Shown: positions 35,621 to 45,927 of the stretch, piece after piece
Position numbering within the stretch: the first letter of the stretch is position 1
Layout: the number at the start of each line of letters is the position of its first letter
Assembly: GCA_947494695.1 (NCBI GenBank)
Contig: CANLWB010000002.1
Span: 310,001 to 374,000 of the forward strand
Reading direction: 5' to 3'
Source of the DNA: an uncultured Flavobacteriaceae bacterium
GTDB lineage: Bacteria > Bacteroidota > Bacteroidia > Flavobacteriales > Flavobacteriaceae
Length of the DNA: 64,000 bases
Position numbers and translations under genes: made by a program
The notes under the pieces: model-generated
The model's input: the letters and a program-made list of their open reading frames with translations, nothing else
Databases searched by the model: none
What the model was told of the DNA's origin: nothing

Positions 35621-37897
35621 ATGAAAAAACTCTGCATTTATATATCGGTATTCTTGGTGTTTGCGGCTTGCAGTAAACCTACTAAAGAACACTCTAAAAA
35701 GGAAAAGTTAGTAGATTATGTGAATCCGTTTATTGGAACCGATGGCCCCGGAAACACATACCCCGGAGCAACTGTGCCTTTTGGGATGGTGCAGCTAAGC
35801 CCAGATATTGGTATTCCGGGGTGGGATCGTATAGCGGGCTATTACTATCGGGATTCCATAATAACAGGGTTTTCACATACGCATTTAACAGGAACCGGAG
35901 CAGGAGATTTGTACGATATTTTGGTGATGCCAGTTAACAGTCGGTCAAAAAGAAGAATAGAAGCCAATAATTTTAAACCCTTTTCTTCATTTAATCATGA
36001 GCAGGAAGATGCAGCACCAGGGTATTACACGGTAGATCTGCTGGACTACGGAATACAAGCAGAACTAACAGCTACAGAACGTGTAGGTGTTCATCGTTAT
36101 ACATTTCCAAAGGATAAAAATACAGAAATACATATCGATTTGGGATATGCCTTAAACTGGGATAAACCTACAGCTACCTTTCTCGAAACGGTAAACGATT
36201 CCACCATTCAAGGCTATCGTTTGTCAACCGGTTGGGCCAGAAATCAAAAAGTATTTTTCCAAATGCAGTTCTCAAAACCATTTTCTTCGTATAACTATTA
36301 TAAAGGAGAAACACCTATGGAATATCCTATGAAAGGACATACAAAAATGGTGCTTAAATACGATATGGAAGAAGGCGAACAAATTGTTGTTAAAACAGGC
36401 CTGTCTTCTACCAGTTGTAAAGCTGCCGAAGAGGCTATAGCTATGGAAACCGATGGATTCAATTTCAACTTTCATCGCGAAAAAGCTAAGCTAACCTGGG
36501 AACATGAACTTCAGAAAATTAAAATTAAAACTCCAGATAAGAATAAAAAGTGTGTTTTCTATACCATGATGTATCAATCTATGTTAGCTCCAACGTTGTT
36601 GAGCGACAAGGATGGGAGCTATAAGGCGGCCAACGATGAGCATGGTAAATATAAAGAAGGAAAAGACAGTTTGGCCAAAGCAAACGGATTCCAAAGATAT
36701 GACACGTTTTCACTTTGGGATACCTTTAGGGCAGCACACCCTCTGTATACCATAATTCAACAAAAACGAGTGCCAGATATGATAAAATCATTATTGGCGC
36801 ATTACAAGGAAACCGATGAGCTTCCAGTATGGTCTATGCAGGGCAGTGAAACCAATATGATGATTGGTTATCATGCGGTTCCTGTTATTGTAGATGCCTA
36901 CTTTAAAGGGTTCGACTTTGATAGTGAACTGGCCTATAAAGCTTGCAAAGAAAGTGCTATGGTAAGCGATAGACAAATCGATATTTACATAAAAAAAGGG
37001 TTTATTCCTGTAGATGATAGTCATGAAAATTGGTCGGTATCAAAAACATTGGAGTATGCCTACGACGATTGGTGTATTGCTATGTTTGCAAAAGATTTAG
37101 GTAAGGAAGCAGATTATGAATACTTCTTAAAGCGATCAGAGCATTGGAAAAACATGTACAATGACAAACGCACATGGTTTCAACCCAAAGATGAGTCGGG
37201 CGTGTTTATTGAACCTTTCACACCTAAATCATATACATCCTATTTTTGTGAAAGTAATGCCTGGCAGTATTACTGGTTTGTTCCTCAAAATATAGATGGA
37301 TTGATTGAAAAAACCGGGGGAGCAGAACGATTTGAACAAAAGTTGGATTCCATGTTTAGCTACTTTCCTGAACCGGAAGACAAACTACCACTTTTTAGTA
37401 CTGGTATGATTGGTCAGTACGCTCATGGAAACGAACCCAGTCATCACGTCGCCTATTTATATAATTATGTAAAAAAGCCCTCGAAAGCACAGAAATTAAT
37501 TAGAGAAATACTGGAAAATCAATATAAAAATGAACCAAATGGGCACTGTGGTAACGAGGACTGTGGGCAAATGTCGTCATGGTATATATTCAGCTCACTT
37601 GGGTTCTATCCAGTTAACCCGGCGCAAGGGGTTTACCATTTAGGAGTGCCAGCATTCGAAGAAGCCGTAATTACCTTTTCAGAGGATAAAACCTTTAAAG
37701 TGATCGCTTCGAATTTCTCCAAAGAAAATCAATATGTGAAAAACATCCTGTTGAACGGAAAACCTTTAAACAAAACATATATAACACATAAAGACATTGT
37801 TAACGGTGGGAGCTTAGAGTTTGTAATGACGAATGAAGCTAGCAACAATCTTTTTCAAGATGCAAAAACACCAGTCGTCAATAAAGTGTATCACTAA
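35621..37897 (+). CDS. GH92 alpha-mannosidase
   Basis: This 758-residue lipoprotein (signal ending VFAAC) starts at ATG 35621; a TTG two codons earlier is less likely. The GH92 N-terminal signature VDYVNPFIGTDGPGNTYPGATVPFGMVQLSPD is followed by SHTHLTGTGAGDLYDILVMP, HGNEPSHH with the predicted catalytic acid Glu605, and GNEDCGQMSSWYIFSSLGFYPV with the base aspartate. The intact HGNEPSHH motif is the canonical form seen in characterised alpha-1,2-mannosidases of the family. The lipoprotein signal places it in the periplasm or on the outer membrane. It precedes a second GH92 by 85 bases. Confidence 0.94.
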   Translation: MKKLCIYISVFLVFAACSKPTKEHSKKEKLVDYVNPFIGTDGPGNTYPGATVPFGMVQLSPDIGIPGWDRIAGYYYRDSIITGFSHTHLTGTGAGDLYDILVMPVNSRSKRRIEANNFKPFSSFNHEQEDAAPGYYTVDLLDYGIQAELTATERVGVHRYTFPKDKNTEIHIDLGYALNWDKPTATFLETVNDSTIQGYRLSTGWARNQKVFFQMQFSKPFSSYNYYKGETPMEYPMKGHTKMVLKYDMEEGEQIVVKTGLSSTSCKAAEEAIAMETDGFNFNFHREKAKLTWEHELQKIKIKTPDKNKKCVFYTMMYQSMLAPTLLSDKDGSYKAANDEHGKYKEGKDSLAKANGFQRYDTFSLWDTFRAAHPLYTIIQQKRVPDMIKSLLAHYKETDELPVWSMQGSETNMMIGYHAVPVIVDAYFKGFDFDSELAYKACKESAMVSDRQIDIYIKKGFIPVDDSHENWSVSKTLEYAYDDWCIAMFAKDLGKEADYEYFLKRSEHWKNMYNDKRTWFQPKDESGVFIEPFTPKSYTSYFCESNAWQYYWFVPQNIDGLIEKTGGAERFEQKLDSMFSYFPEPEDKLPLFSTGMIGQYAHGNEPSHHVAYLYNYVKKPSKAQKLIREILENQYKNEPNGHCGNEDCGQMSSWYIFSSLGFYPVNPAQGVYHLGVPAFEEAVITFSEDKTFKVIASNFSKENQYVKNILLNGKPLNKTYITHKDIVNGGSLEFVMTNEASNNLFQDAKTPVVNKVYH

Positions 37898-37982
37898 TTT
37901 CGGCATGGTCAAAGGATTAATAGTATAATCTCCGTTTTTAATTTTGAGAACATTTAGATATAAACAGAACAAAAACAAACAA

Positions 37983-40289
37983 ATGAAAATATATATAGGG
38001 CTTATTGCCATTTGCGTTTTACTTTCGTGTACCGAACATAAACAACCGAGTAAACAGCAAGCGCAAGTAAGTGCTGATTTGATCGCATATGTGAATCCAC
38101 TTATGGGTACAGACTCAGACTTTAGTCTTTCTAATGGAAATACTTATCCTGCCATTGCGACACCTTGGGGCATGAACTTTTGGACGCCTATGACATCTAA
38201 GATGGGTGACGGATGGGCTTATAAGTATGATGATAAAAAAATAAGAGGCATAAAGCAGACCCATCAACCAAGTCCGTGGATTAATGATTACGCAGCGTTT
38301 TCACTTATGGCTGTTACGGGCGATTTAAAATTCAAAGAAGGCGAACGCGAATCCTATTTTTCACATAAAGCCGAAACTGTTCGTCCAGATTATTACAGTG
38401 TATATTTAGCCGATTACGATGTGGTAGCCGAAGTAACACCAACAGAGCGTGCGGCTCATTTTAGGTTTACCTTTCCAGAAACGGATAGCGCTTACATCAT
38501 GTTAGATGCCTTTTTTAAAGGTTCGATGGTGAAAATTCTTCCCGAGGAACGAAAAATAATAGGCTATTGCAGAAACAATAGTGGTGGTGTTCCCGATAAT
38601 TTTCACAATTATTTTGTTGCAGAGTTTGATAAAGACTTTCAACTAAATCATACTTGGGGAGACCAATGGAAATTAATAGAAAACAGTACCGAGAATAACG
38701 GGGAACATGTTGGAGCTATTGTTGGTTTTAAAACGAAACGCGGAGAACAGGTTCATGTAAAAGTAGCGTCTTCATTTATTAGTCCAGAGCAGGCACAGCT
38801 TAATCTGGATAGAGAAATTGGAAAGAAGAGCTTTAATGCCGTAAAGGCAGAAGCAACGAAGTCCTGGGATAAAGAATTAAGCAGAATTCAAGTAAAAACA
38901 TCGAATCAGGAACAATTAAAAACATTCTATTCCTGTCTTTATAGAGTCCTGTTGTTTCCAAGAAAATTCTATGAGTTTAATGCTAATGATGAGGTTGTAC
39001 ATTACAGTCCATACAATGGCGAGATATTACCCGGTTATATGTTTACAGACAATGGATTTTGGGATACATTTAGAGCAGTCTTTCCATTTTTTAATATGAT
39101 GTATCCAGATTTAAATGGTGAGATTATGGAAGGTCTGGTAAACACCTACAAAGAATCGGGTTGGCTGCCAGAGTGGGCAAGTCCTGGGCATAGAGATTGT
39201 ATGATTGGATCGAATTCTGCACCCATTATAGCAGATGCTCACCTGTCTGGAGTTACCGGTTTCGACAAAGAAACTTTACTCGAAGCCATCCTTAAAAATG
39301 CTACAGTGGCAGACGGCCGGCCGGTGAATAGCGTTGGGCGTGCAGGTTTAGAATATTATAACGAATTAGGATATGTACCTTACGATGTTGGTATTAATGA
39401 GAATGCAGCAAGAACTCTGGAATATGCATATGCCGATTTTACCATTGCGCAAATGGCCAAATCTCTAGGTAAAGAAGATCTGGCGAAAACGTACTATGAA
39501 AAATCGTTAAACTATAAAAACCTTTTTGATCCTTCAAACAATTTAATGCGAGGAAAGAACAAAGATGGGAGTTTTCAATCACCGTTCAATCCACTAAAAT
39601 GGGGCGATGCCTTTACAGAAGGGAACAGCTTGCATTACACCTGGAGTGTTTTTCATGATGTAAAAGGTTTAATAGATCTCATGGGGGGAGATGATACGTT
39701 TGTTGCGTCCTTAGATAATGTGTTTAACATGCCTCCAGATTTTGATGCCTCATATTATGGGTTTACCATTCATGAAATTCGCGAAATGCAAATTGTGAAT
39801 ATGGGAAATTACGCCCATGGGAATCAACCCATACAACATATGGTGTATTTGTATAATTATGCCAGACAACCCTGGAAAACTCAAACCAGAGTTAGACAGA
39901 TTTTAAACACATTGTATACCCCAGCACCAGACGGATATTGTGGGGATGAAGATAACGGACAAACATCTGCATGGTATGTGTTTAGCGCTTTAGGTTTTTA
40001 CCCAGTAGCACCTGCAACGAACCAATATGTTATGGGAAGTCCACTTTTCGATGAAGTAACCTTACACCTTCAAAATGGAAACACCTTCACAGTTACGGCT
40101 AAAAACAATAAAAAGGATCATCATTTTATTCATAGTGGACATTTAAATGAGCAGCCATTTGATCAAACCTGGATAGGGACTCAAACGATTCAGGATGGTG
40201 GAACTTTAAGATTAGAAATGGGTAGTGAACCAAATAAAAATTGGGGTGTAACCAATAATTCTTTACCCTACTCGTTAAGTACTAATTAA
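37983..40289 (+). CDS. GH92 enzyme with Gln at the catalytic-acid position
   Basis: The 768-residue lipoprotein (CVLLSC) starts at ATG 37983; an upstream in-frame TTG at 37944 lacks support. GH92 features are AYVNPLMGTDSDFSLSNGNTYPAIATPWG, the base-side motif GDEDNGQTSAWYVFSALGFYPV, and the acid loop, which reads HGNQPIQH instead of HGNEPSHH. Gln615 therefore replaces the usual glutamate. In a characterised GH92 that uncaps mannose-phosphate-6-mannose, the acid is likewise a glutamine, because a phosphate leaving group needs no proton donor. So the substrate here may be phosphomannosylated N-glycans or yeast-type mannan, rather than plain alpha-mannosides. That specificity is inferred. Confidence 0.92.
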   Translation: MKIYIGLIAICVLLSCTEHKQPSKQQAQVSADLIAYVNPLMGTDSDFSLSNGNTYPAIATPWGMNFWTPMTSKMGDGWAYKYDDKKIRGIKQTHQPSPWINDYAAFSLMAVTGDLKFKEGERESYFSHKAETVRPDYYSVYLADYDVVAEVTPTERAAHFRFTFPETDSAYIMLDAFFKGSMVKILPEERKIIGYCRNNSGGVPDNFHNYFVAEFDKDFQLNHTWGDQWKLIENSTENNGEHVGAIVGFKTKRGEQVHVKVASSFISPEQAQLNLDREIGKKSFNAVKAEATKSWDKELSRIQVKTSNQEQLKTFYSCLYRVLLFPRKFYEFNANDEVVHYSPYNGEILPGYMFTDNGFWDTFRAVFPFFNMMYPDLNGEIMEGLVNTYKESGWLPEWASPGHRDCMIGSNSAPIIADAHLSGVTGFDKETLLEAILKNATVADGRPVNSVGRAGLEYYNELGYVPYDVGINENAARTLEYAYADFTIAQMAKSLGKEDLAKTYYEKSLNYKNLFDPSNNLMRGKNKDGSFQSPFNPLKWGDAFTEGNSLHYTWSVFHDVKGLIDLMGGDDTFVASLDNVFNMPPDFDASYYGFTIHEIREMQIVNMGNYAHGNQPIQHMVYLYNYARQPWKTQTRVRQILNTLYTPAPDGYCGDEDNGQTSAWYVFSALGFYPVAPATNQYVMGSPLFDEVTLHLQNGNTFTVTAKNNKKDHHFIHSGHLNEQPFDQTWIGTQTIQDGGTLRLEMGSEPNKNWGVTNNSLPYSLSTN

Positions 40290-40302
40290 AAATATTGCAG
40301 TA

Positions 40303-41514
40303 ATGTACAAGCCCCCTTATTTAAAGTACTATGTGTTTTGCATGGTTGTTTTTTCTGTTTTAACAAGTCTTAACGGTCAGGAAAAAACACCATCTACTAA
40401 AATAGATGTTTTTAAAAAACGCTATATAAATTTTGGAGGAGAAACGGGGGACACAACTAGCGTAAAAAGACTTCAAAATGGTCGTGTTGTATTTAAAAAA
40501 GTACAGGCGCCAAAGTATAAAAGAGGAACAGATGTATCCATTAAAATAACCCTGAAATCTAATGGTGATCGATGGGATAAATCGGGATCCTGTTTTGTTA
40601 TTACAAATAAAGAACAAATCGATATTATCGATGTCTCTTTAGGAAAAGAAAGGTTTCCAGAGCAGGCAAATGTTTCTAACGATTATGGCGGTGTTCTAAG
40701 AGCAGAAAATTATCAGCCTGCACTTGAGCTTATAAGGTTTATGACGCCATTTGGAGTAGGATATTTCAGTGATGAAGAAAAACATCCAAAAATTAAGTAT
40801 AACAGACCTGTTTACGTCCCGGAATGGGAAAAAGAAGTGGTTTGGGAAAAGGATATTTCTGAACTGGAATCTTTGGTTACAGGAGAGTTTTATATTGGTG
40901 TTTGGATTGATACCTGGACGCCCGAAGGGTATATCGTTGACGTATCATTGGAATATTCTGGAAGGGCACGGCGAAAGAAAAAGGTTATGTCGTTAATAAA
41001 TACAGTTTACTATGTAAATGGTCAAAAAATACCTGATTTGTTTGCAGAAACTTCCCTGAATCTTGACTTTATCGCGGATGGGAAATTAAAAAATACAGAA
41101 CTTTATTATACAACTTCTGGTCATGGAGGACACAGTGGAGGCGATGAGTTTATTAAGCTAAAAAACCAGGTCGTATTCGATTCAGAATTGGTGATAGATA
41201 AAACGCCGTGGCGAAATGATTGTGCTGCTTTTAGAAGGTTTAACCCCTCATCTGGAGTATGGGTTAAAAAAGACACGGCCTATGCTTATAATAAAGCATT
41301 CAAAAAGGAGTTCAAGGCGATAGAGGAACGTTTGGCTTCTTCAGATTTGTCGCGATCCAATTGGTGTCCTGGTTCTTTTGTGAAACCATACCATACCACA
41401 TTGGGAGATATTGAGAAAGGACAGCATAATTTACAGGTTAAAATTCCAGCAACATCAAATAAAAAAGATCAATATAACCATTGGTTAGTTTCGGCTTATT
41501 TGATCTACGAGTAA
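40303..41514 (+). CDS. PNGase F-type peptide-N-glycosidase
   Basis: The 403-residue secreted protein (signal ending SLNGQ) resembles the PNGase F double jelly-roll amidase that frees intact N-glycans from asparagine. Matching segments in order are NGDRWDKSG (the Asp of the catalytic region), ELIRFMTPFGVGYFS, the strand IGVWIDTWTPEGYIVDV, TTSGHGGHSGGDEF in place of the second acidic site, and SNWCPGSF near the C terminus. The glycan-binding and catalytic acidic residues vary from the classical flavobacterial enzyme (for example Asp for Glu in IDTW), so activity is likely but unproven. Its place 39 bases before a GH85 gene makes an N-glycan release function very plausible. Confidence 0.85.
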   Translation: MYKPPYLKYYVFCMVVFSVLTSLNGQEKTPSTKIDVFKKRYINFGGETGDTTSVKRLQNGRVVFKKVQAPKYKRGTDVSIKITLKSNGDRWDKSGSCFVITNKEQIDIIDVSLGKERFPEQANVSNDYGGVLRAENYQPALELIRFMTPFGVGYFSDEEKHPKIKYNRPVYVPEWEKEVVWEKDISELESLVTGEFYIGVWIDTWTPEGYIVDVSLEYSGRARRKKKVMSLINTVYYVNGQKIPDLFAETSLNLDFIADGKLKNTELYYTTSGHGGHSGGDEFIKLKNQVVFDSELVIDKTPWRNDCAAFRRFNPSSGVWVKKDTAYAYNKAFKKEFKAIEERLASSDLSRSNWCPGSFVKPYHTTLGDIEKGQHNLQVKIPATSNKKDQYNHWLVSAYLIYE

Positions 41515-41553
41515 AACGTTTATGTTTTTAAATGATAGTGTATTAATAATTAA

Positions 41554-43452
41554 ATGATATTCATGAGGGGCAAGTTATCTATTTTATGTTTTCTTACAGT
41601 GGCTATGTTGACAGGGCAAAACCAGCCATTTTCGTCGTATTGGTATGTAAACGACTTTCTTAAATGGTCACCAAAAACAGATAAACATGCTGTTTTTAAT
41701 GTGAGTTATGTACCCTTAGCAAAACGATTTACAGACACGAGTACACAGGTTAAAAAAGACCTGTCTAATGACCCTAAGATTATTTCCTTAATAGCGGCAC
41801 ATACCACTTCAAATCATCCGTCACAAGGGTTTTCCAGTATAAAACAATATGCCTTTCCGTTTTGGCAATATATAGATTATGTTGTGCTCTGGGGGGGATC
41901 GGCCGCAGAAGGTATTATTTTATCACCAACATCTACATGGACCGATGCAGCTCATAAAAATGGTGTAAAGTCTATAGGGACCGTGTTCTTTCCTCCTGTT
42001 GTTTACGGTGGAAAAAAAGAATGGGTTATTGAGTTTTTACAGCAAAATAAAGATGGTAGTTTTCCAGTAGCTGATAAACTTATAGAGGTAGCGAAATACT
42101 ACCATTTTGATGGGTGGTTCATCAATCAGGAAACACATGGTCTCGATGCGCGGTATGCTAAAAAAATGCTAGAGTTTATTGAATACTATAATAAAAAGTC
42201 GGGTGATGCCATAGAGCTTGTTTGGTATGACGCCATGATTACCGATGGACGTGTTATTTGGCAAAGGGAACTTAACCATCACAATCAGGTCTTTTTTCAA
42301 AAGGATGATAAAAAAATGGCAGACTTAATGTTTATTGATTTCAAATATCAGGAGACACAATTAGAGGATTCACATGACCTCGCACTTAAATTAGGACGAA
42401 GCCCCTGGGATCTGTATGCCGGGATAGATATACAACAAAAAAGTTATAAGTCTTATGCCAAGTGGGATGCTTTACTTAAGAATGAAAAACCATATACAAC
42501 ATCTATAGGTCTGTACTGGCCCAATTCTACCTTCGATATATCAAAAACCAAAGAACCCGAAGACGTTTATAAAAATGAACAGAAGTTTTGGAATGGACGA
42601 GATACCATTCAAGGCCCTTATGGAAAACAGATATGGAAAGGCTTTAGTAATTATTTCCCTGCTAGCAGCGTTGTGAGTACATTACCCTTTTTAACAAATT
42701 TTAATTACGGATTAGGAAGATTTTATAATGAAAAAGGAAAAACAGTATCTAAAAATGAGTGGCATAATTTAGGTGTTCAGGATGTATTACCAACCTGGCA
42801 ATGGCAGGTTGATACCATGCAGGTAAGACCTAATTTCAATTTCAAAGAAAGTTATACCGGTGGTAGTTGCCTGGAGTTAGAATCTGTGTCGGGAGGAATG
42901 ATTCCGCTTTATAAAACAAAAATAAACCTAGGTTCCTCTGTGAAGATAGATGTAGTTGCTAAAGGGAGTTCTCGTGTAAAAACACATTGCTATGTACTAT
43001 TATCTAATGGTAACATTATAAAAAAAGAAATAAACATTAGTCAAGATTGGAAAAGATCCTCTTTTACCATTAAAAACCAGAAGGGTGTATCTATTGTGTC
43101 TTTAGGTTTCGAAACACACGGGGAAGGGATTGTTTATGTTGGAGAAATTGCAATTATCGATAAAAGGCAGCCAGTTTTACAAAATCCTGAATTTTCGGTA
43201 GAAGTGTTCCCGAAAAATAATTCAACCGAATTATATTTACACCTTGATTCTATAAATAGAGATCATGTTAGTTATCACAATATTTATAAATTAAATAATA
43301 AAGGTGAAAAGCTTTGGTTGGGGAAAACAGCCTCCAACGATTATTATATACCAAAGATTATGGTAGACTATAATTTTATCGATATCGTGGTCGAGCCGGT
43401 CTCTAAAAGTGGAAAACCAGGAAGGCCATCAAAAAGAAGAATAAAGTTATGA
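41554..43452 (+). CDS. GH85 endo-beta-N-acetylglucosaminidase
   Basis: The 632-residue secreted protein (signal ending MLTGQ) has a TIM barrel of family GH85, which cuts between the two core GlcNAc residues of N-glycans using substrate-assisted catalysis. The diagnostic segment is FDGWFINQETHG, where Asn191 and Glu193 match the catalytic pair of Endo-A/Endo-D. Other landmarks are YVVLWGGSAAEGIIL, IGTVFFPPVVYGGKKEW and YAGIDIQQ. A beta-sandwich C-terminal region from about residue 400 is probably a binding module. An earlier ATG (41554) and one three codons on (41563) are equally good. Its stop overlaps the next GH92 start by 4 bases. Confidence 0.92.
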   Translation: MIFMRGKLSILCFLTVAMLTGQNQPFSSYWYVNDFLKWSPKTDKHAVFNVSYVPLAKRFTDTSTQVKKDLSNDPKIISLIAAHTTSNHPSQGFSSIKQYAFPFWQYIDYVVLWGGSAAEGIILSPTSTWTDAAHKNGVKSIGTVFFPPVVYGGKKEWVIEFLQQNKDGSFPVADKLIEVAKYYHFDGWFINQETHGLDARYAKKMLEFIEYYNKKSGDAIELVWYDAMITDGRVIWQRELNHHNQVFFQKDDKKMADLMFIDFKYQETQLEDSHDLALKLGRSPWDLYAGIDIQQKSYKSYAKWDALLKNEKPYTTSIGLYWPNSTFDISKTKEPEDVYKNEQKFWNGRDTIQGPYGKQIWKGFSNYFPASSVVSTLPFLTNFNYGLGRFYNEKGKTVSKNEWHNLGVQDVLPTWQWQVDTMQVRPNFNFKESYTGGSCLELESVSGGMIPLYKTKINLGSSVKIDVVAKGSSRVKTHCYVLLSNGNIIKKEINISQDWKRSSFTIKNQKGVSIVSLGFETHGEGIVYVGEIAIIDKRQPVLQNPEFSVEVFPKNNSTELYLHLDSINRDHVSYHNIYKLNNKGEKLWLGKTASNDYYIPKIMVDYNFIDIVVEPVSKSGKPGRPSKRRIKL

Positions 43453-45707
43453 CCGACAAAATTAAAGTCATTCTTTTTTTATGTCTTGGGATGCTATGTT
43501 ATAACCTGTCCGGGCAGCACAAACCGGTAGATTATGTGAATCCGTTTATAGGGACATCAAATTTTGGAACCACCAATCCGGGACCAATTGCTGTGCGGGG
43601 TATGGTCAACGTATCACCTTTTAATGTGGCCGGACCAAAAAACCTGCCTCTAGAAAAAGATAGCCGCTGGTTATCGACCCCATACGTTCATGAAAATACA
43701 TTTTTAACAGGATTTAGTCATGTGAATTTGAGTGGTGTTGGATGTCCTGATTTAGGGGTTATTCTTGCCATGCCAACAATGGGGGAATTAGAGACCGATC
43801 ATTTAAAGTATGGTTCTACATATTCAAAAGAAAAAGCAACCGTTGGTTACTATTCCAATACCATTGATAAATACAATATAAAAGTAGAAACTACAGCGAC
43901 CACGAGAGTCGGTGTTAGTAAATATTATTTCCCTGCTGGAGATGCAAATGTCCTTTTAAACTTAGGACTAGGTCTTACGAATGAAGCAGGAGCCATGATA
44001 AAGGTCGTGTCTCCAACCGAAATAGAAGGTATGCGTTCGGTAGGATCCTTTTGCTATTATAAGCCAGATGAGGCCTATCCCGTATACTTTGTGGCCCGTT
44101 TTTCTAAACCGGCCAATACCTTTGGTGTTTGGAAAAAACCAGAAACGTATAAAGGTGTCGAGGCCGAGTGGTTTTTAAAAAACGGGAAGGTTAGAATAAA
44201 AGAAGGATACACCAAAGAAGTTATAGGAGACAGTATAGGAGCCTATATGAGATATCGTTTTGAAAAGCCAACCGAAGTAGAAGTTAAGATAGGAGTTTCT
44301 TATGTGAGTATAGAAAATGCCAGAGAGAATTTGGAAAAAGAAACGTCCAATAGAACATTTAATCAAATTTTGGCAGCTTCAAAACAAGAATGGAATAATT
44401 ACTTATCTAGAATAGAGGTTGAAGGCGGTACTGAAGATGAAAAAACGATCTTCTATACAGCCTTGTTTCATACCTTAATTCATCCCAATACTTTGAATGA
44501 TGTTAATGGGGAGTACCCTAAGATGAAGACCAGGGAAACACGCCACACTTCGGGAACCCGTTATACAACATTTTCATTTTGGGATACTTACAGGAATCTA
44601 CACCAATTAATGAGTCTGGTATACCCCAAACAGCAATCTAATATGGTTAAGAGCATGTTACAGATTTACGACGAATCTGGGTGGTTACCAAAGTGGGAGC
44701 TTAATGCAACCGAAACGACCACCATGGTGGGAGATCCAGCGGGAATTATTATAGCGGATACGTATTTAAAAGGCATTAGAGACTTCGATATTAATAAGGC
44801 CTATGAAGCTATGAAGAAGAGTGCGACACAGCTCGAAGATAATCCATTACGTCCAGGGCTTCGTGATTATATAGAAAAGGGATATTTAACCACAAAGACC
44901 ACTAAAAGTGGTTCGGTTTCCACAACCCAGGAATATAATATTTCAGACCATGCCATTGCACAATTAGCAAAAGTGTTGGGAAAACAAGATGATTACAAGA
45001 TCTTTTCTAAAAGAGCTCTTTCTTATAGGAGCTTATTTGATAAGAGCTTTAATCTTTTGCGTCCTAAAAATCATGATGGAAGCTGGCTAACACCATACAA
45101 CCCTGAAACTGGTGCCAATTTTGTTAAAAACCCAGGGTTCATAGAGGGAAATGCTTGGCAATATACATTTATGGTAACTCACGATGTTAAGGGGTTAATG
45201 AGGTTGATGGGGGGAGCAAAGAAATTTGCAAGCAAATTGGAAGATGTTTTTAATAAAAAACAATTCGATATGGCTAACGAACCAGATATAACCTATCCTT
45301 TTTTGTTTAATTATGTGAAGGGACAAGAATATAAAACCGGGCATAAAGTAAGCGAATTATTAAAAACCTACTTTAAAAACGCACCAGACGGTTTGCCGGG
45401 AAATGACGACACCGGCACCATGAGTGCATGGGGCGTGTTTTCGATGATGGGGATATATCCAATATCACCAGCAGACGATGTTTATGCCCTGTTTTCTCCG
45501 GTATTTAACAAGGTTACAATTCATTTAGATAACAGATATTATAATAACGATAAAATAGAAATTATTAAAAACCCCCAAATGAAAAATACAGAAGAAAACA
45601 CAAAGCGTATTAACTCTATAAAGGTGGATGGTAGAAACCTATCGACCTTTTTTATTTCACATCAACAACTACAAGCCACAAATACTTTAAGAATTAACTT
45701 GAACTAA
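43449..45707 (+). CDS. GH92 alpha-mannosidase (divergent subgroup)
   Basis: The 752-residue protein has a cleavable signal (ending LSGQ) rather than a lipobox. The family signature is VDYVNPFIGTSNFGTTNPGPIAVRGMVNVSPF. The acid loop reads MANEPDITYPFLFNYV, keeping Glu611 but without the His pair, and the base motif is GNDDTGTMSAWGVFSMMGIYPISP. This NEPDI-type loop marks a GH92 subgroup distinct from the canonical HGNEPSHH enzymes, so a different alpha-mannosyl linkage is likely. The ATG overlaps the GH85 stop (ATGA), so the two are translationally coupled. It ends the enzyme operon 220 bases before susC. Confidence 0.92.
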   Translation: MTDKIKVILFLCLGMLCYNLSGQHKPVDYVNPFIGTSNFGTTNPGPIAVRGMVNVSPFNVAGPKNLPLEKDSRWLSTPYVHENTFLTGFSHVNLSGVGCPDLGVILAMPTMGELETDHLKYGSTYSKEKATVGYYSNTIDKYNIKVETTATTRVGVSKYYFPAGDANVLLNLGLGLTNEAGAMIKVVSPTEIEGMRSVGSFCYYKPDEAYPVYFVARFSKPANTFGVWKKPETYKGVEAEWFLKNGKVRIKEGYTKEVIGDSIGAYMRYRFEKPTEVEVKIGVSYVSIENARENLEKETSNRTFNQILAASKQEWNNYLSRIEVEGGTEDEKTIFYTALFHTLIHPNTLNDVNGEYPKMKTRETRHTSGTRYTTFSFWDTYRNLHQLMSLVYPKQQSNMVKSMLQIYDESGWLPKWELNATETTTMVGDPAGIIIADTYLKGIRDFDINKAYEAMKKSATQLEDNPLRPGLRDYIEKGYLTTKTTKSGSVSTTQEYNISDHAIAQLAKVLGKQDDYKIFSKRALSYRSLFDKSFNLLRPKNHDGSWLTPYNPETGANFVKNPGFIEGNAWQYTFMVTHDVKGLMRLMGGAKKFASKLEDVFNKKQFDMANEPDITYPFLFNYVKGQEYKTGHKVSELLKTYFKNAPDGLPGNDDTGTMSAWGVFSMMGIYPISPADDVYALFSPVFNKVTIHLDNRYYNNDKIEIIKNPQMKNTEENTKRINSIKVDGRNLSTFFISHQQLQATNTLRINLN

Positions 45708-45814
45708 TCAAAAAAATAATGATCTAAAAGCTTTTAAAAAAAACGACAATGTGTTGGTTTTTGACGTTGACATGTTTTTTTTAGTGCTAAAAACGATGTT
45801 CTTTAGCTTTCGTC

Positions 45815-45867
45815 CGCTGTTATTGGTCGAAAAACTTTCAAAAAAATTAACATTATTACAACTTTTA
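45815..45867 (+). promoter_or_regulatory. PUL promoter box copy 4 (upstream of susC)
   Basis: CGCTGTTATTGGTCGAAAA (45815-45833) is followed, 29 bases after GGTCGA, by AACTTTTA (45860-45867). The susC start is 60 bases beyond. It gives the transport genes their own copy of the shared promoter. Confidence 0.75.
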
Positions 45868-45927
45868 GTGTTTCAAAATAAAGATTTTAGATAGAACCAA
45901 ACTTCAAACGAATTTAAACAATGACTT

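Noticed and set aside
43449-45707. Reading this GH92 as catalytically dead because the HGNEPSHH loop is absent
   Set aside because: The loop still contains the acid Glu611 in NEPDI and the base motif GNDDTGTMS; this is a subgroup variant, not a loss.
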